NCBI GenBank assembly: GCA_017392525.1
Contig: JAFOVD010000035.1
Coordinates: 1-38,086 of the forward strand
Length of the DNA stretch: 38,086 nucleotides
DNA from: Lachnospiraceae bacterium
GTDB taxonomy: Bacteria > Bacillota > Clostridia > Lachnospirales > Lachnospiraceae
Reading direction: 5' to 3'
The notes beneath the pieces were generated by a model that saw only the letters and a list, made by a program, of their open reading frames with translations, ran no database searches and was not told where the DNA came from. This document shows, one piece after another, positions 36,052 to 38,086 of this stretch; position 1 is the first letter of the stretch; each line of letters opens with the position of its first letter. Made by a program: the position numbers and the translations under genes.

Positions 36052-38086
36052 GGCGTTCCTCCATGTAGGAATCCATAGACACCACACCACAATGATGTTC
36101 CACTAAAGAATGCTCTGCTGGTATAACTGCCACTCTATATCCTTGCCGTCTAAATTCAAAGCACTGAGAAGCATCATAGAAATGCCACTTATTCAGCAAA
36201 TCTTCTCTCCATAAAACATCATATTGTGTGCAGAGAATCAACCCGTCCAGGACATCGACATCCAACGGCTTTTCTTTGTCCCATTCATATCGATATTCTT
36301 GAAAATTTCCTTCTGCTTCATGATCATCAATAAACGTGCCCTTCATTCGGCCATCCCACCAAATACAGCTCTTCGGAAACTCAGACGCTCCAACGACGCC
36401 ACAAATTCCAATGGTAGGATTATCCTGAAACAGTCGGAGTACACGCTCTATAAATCTCTCATCTGTAATCATCAAATCCTGATGAAGGTAAATCTTATAT
36501 TTTGCATCAGACTCCCGCATCGCCGCATTATAAGCTTCTGTAATGCAATCTGCCTCTCGAATGGCAATCACATCCGTATACATCCCCGCCGGAACCTCAA
36601 GCTGATTTATATGGGCAATGCATCTCTCATACATCTCTTCGTCGTTTACCGCCGTAATAAAACATATTTTATTCTCATCCAATTCTGTTACTGCTAACTG
36701 TTTTCTAGCAACAATAACCAGATTTTTTGCATCGTATCCGACTGTATTCTCACTCTGATCTAAGGACTTAAACAAATCGATTAACGGACCATATTCCTCC
36801 GGATAATTCTCTAGATCTACCGGATAAATATCTGCAAGTTCAAAGCCACTATCTTTTAACAGCTTTTTCATTTCCGATACTGTTAACACTCTGCCATCAG
36901 ATTTATTATTTCCATACATAAATCGATCATTGACCATTAGTGGAACAATTACACTCCAGTGCTTCATGTTTCTCATGGAAATAATCACTTCGCCCTGCGG
37001 ATTCAGACACCTTTGTATTTCTCGAAGAAATAGCAGGGGATTCTTCACACGCTCCAATTCATCTCCAAGAATACAGTAGTTGAAATATCCTTCATCAAAC
37101 GGCAGGCATTCGCCGTTCATTCCTATCATTTCCACATCCATCGTCTGCACATGAATTCCCTGGATTGAAGAGGCAATCTGGACTAGTTTTCCATTCTTCT
37201 CTACGCCATATATCTGCGCATTTTTAAACTTACGCTTCGCCCACGCCAGCGTTGCACCTGCTCCACACCCTACCTGAAGTATACGCACAGAGGCATCCTC
37301 ATGGCATCCAACAGGAGTTACCAATTCATGTTGTGGATAGAAATAATTCTGCATTTCTATTCCATATTTCGCATTCAATTTATCAATATTCCGATGAACT
37401 ACCTTGTCAAATTCCCCTCCTAATTTTTGAAATGACTGACTTCCAAAATGCAGAATCACACTGTTATGACATAGATAATTCTCATATCCCGCCTCACGTA
37501 TTCTAAGACAAATATCTACATCCTCTGAATTTCCCGGGGAAAAACGTTCATCTAAAAGGCCAATTTTATCTAATACGGTTCGTTTTATCAGATGAGCAAA
37601 TCCTACTAAATAGATTTTTGACTCATAGGGATTCTCATTCCAGACATTTGCTTGAACTGCATATTCCAATACTTCTTCCGGCTTTGTAAATGTCTGCTCC
37701 AATGACTGAAAATTTGATACATAATTCGATTTACTTCCCGTGGAACCCACTTTGTCATTTTCATATAGTCCCATCTGCAACCAAAATAGAGCATTCGGCG
37801 GAAGTACCGTATCATTGTTTAATAAAAATATATCTGCATCTTCAGACGCAAGAGCGATTCCCTCGTTACATCCCTTCGGGAATCCATGATTTTCATTATT
37901 GCAACGAAGGATAATGTCCTGCTGCTTAGCTAACCATTCCACACTACCATCTGTAGATCCATTATCCACAACAATAATTTCTCTACTCTCCTCCGGAGTT
38001 GTTTGTCTGATACTATTGATACACTGTACCGTATAATCTTTTAGATTCCAGGATAAAATAATAATCGCAACTTTCGGAACAGATGC
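36026..38086 (-). CDS. GT2 / methyltransferase / GT three-domain protein, N-terminus outside window
   Basis: The frame is open through the right edge, so the gene continues beyond 38086; 686 residues are visible. Numbered from the edge, about 1-250 form a rhamnosyltransferase-like GT2: KVAIIILSWN at 5-14, IIVVDNGSTDGS around 37-48, LLNNDTVLPP near 90, and FSPGNSEDVDICLRI near 183-196. Residues about 260-460 are an S-adenosylmethionine-dependent methyltransferase (LQVGCGAGA at 270-278). Residues about 470-686 form a second GT-A-type domain with YLHQDLMI at 533-540, FPKSCIWWDGRMKGTFID and a closing VEHHCGVVSMDSYM. The internal GTG at 37969 is not the start. One chain thus carries two transferase domains around a methyltransferase. 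Confidence 0.85.
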   Translation of the reverse strand, partial: ASVPKVAIIILSWNLKDYTVQCINSIRQTTPEESREIIVVDNGSTDGSVEWLAKQQDIILRCNNENHGFPKGCNEGIALASEDADIFLLNNDTVLPPNALFWLQMGLYENDKVGSTGSKSNYVSNFQSLEQTFTKPEEVLEYAVQANVWNENPYESKIYLVGFAHLIKRTVLDKIGLLDERFSPGNSEDVDICLRIREAGYENYLCHNSVILHFGSQSFQKLGGEFDKVVHRNIDKLNAKYGIEMQNYFYPQHELVTPVGCHEDASVRILQVGCGAGATLAWAKRKFKNAQIYGVEKNGKLVQIASSIQGIHVQTMDVEMIGMNGECLPFDEGYFNYCILGDELERVKNPLLFLREIQRCLNPQGEVIISMRNMKHWSVIVPLMVNDRFMYGNNKSDGRVLTVSEMKKLLKDSGFELADIYPVDLENYPEEYGPLIDLFKSLDQSENTVGYDAKNLVIVARKQLAVTELDENKICFITAVNDEEMYERCIAHINQLEVPAGMYTDVIAIREADCITEAYNAAMRESDAKYKIYLHQDLMITDERFIERVLRLFQDNPTIGICGVVGASEFPKSCIWWDGRMKGTFIDDHEAEGNFQEYRYEWDKEKPLDVDVLDGLILCTQYDVLWREDLLNKWHFYDASQCFEFRRQGYRVAVIPAEHSLVEHHCGVVSMDSYMEERQKFYDEYM

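Noticed and set aside
35713-36090. 125-residue frame on the minus strand near the convergent gene ends
   Set aside because: It overlaps two confident genes and lacks a ribosome binding site; it is a shadow of the CgeB-like gene at 34834-36009.

Overview
The window looks like a piece of a motile, low-GC Firmicutes chromosome, most likely Lachnospiraceae (the Butyrivibrio/Roseburia kind). The reasons are the Gram-positive S12 insert, AGGAGG ribosome binding sites, near-consensus sigma-A promoters, the Clostridia-type RpoB and RpoC sequences, and a flagellar-cap-like gene lying in a large glycosyltransferase cluster. The genus is inferred from general sequence character, not from a search.

Layout. 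(1) 1-774: the 3' end of an EF-G paralogue on the + strand, closed by a perfect terminator. (2) 784-1936: a two-gene minus-strand unit with its own consensus promoter, encoding an exported protein and a four-helix membrane protein, both of unknown function. (3) 2060-19658: the conserved transcription/translation block, read leftward: rpmG-secE-nusG-rplK-rplA, then rplJ-rplL behind an L10 leader with attenuator, then an S66 LD-carboxypeptidase-like gene, then rpoB-rpoC, rpsL-rpsG-fusA and tuf. The block has at least five recognisable promoters and several structured leaders. (4) 19599-38086: a glycosylation island with about twelve glycosyltransferase (GT) domains. It holds a seven-gene leftward operon (28158 to 19655), a divergent gene for a FliD-like flagellar cap/hook-associated protein (28384-29685), three leftward CgeB-like GT genes (33560 to 29756), two rightward CgeB-like GT genes (33644 to 36009), and a leftward GT-methyltransferase-GT gene that runs off the window.

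How the parts work together. Block 3 supplies RNA polymerase, the ribosomal stalk and decoding proteins, elongation factors, the SecE translocon subunit and NusG. Block 4 contains GTs, a cytidylyltransferase-oxidoreductase fusion that may supply an activated sugar or polyol, and a methyltransferase, but no visible flippase, polymerase or polyprenyl-phosphate sugar transferase. Together with the flagellar gene, this fits O-glycosylation of flagellin or another surface protein better than capsule synthesis (inference).

The most notable non-coding signal is an arrangement seen twice. The promoter of a core operon (rpsL; rpmG) is embedded in the terminator hairpin of the operon upstream, with the -35 abutting the left arm and the -10 in or next to the loop. 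Other points are structured leaders before rpmG, rplA, rpsG and tuf, non-ATG starts for fusA (TTG), rpsG, rpmG and the carboxypeptidase (GTG), and a terminator whose stem lies inside the last codons of a convergent gene. No stretch without a gene exceeds about 265 bases. No tRNA, rRNA, insertion sequence or CRISPR array was seen.
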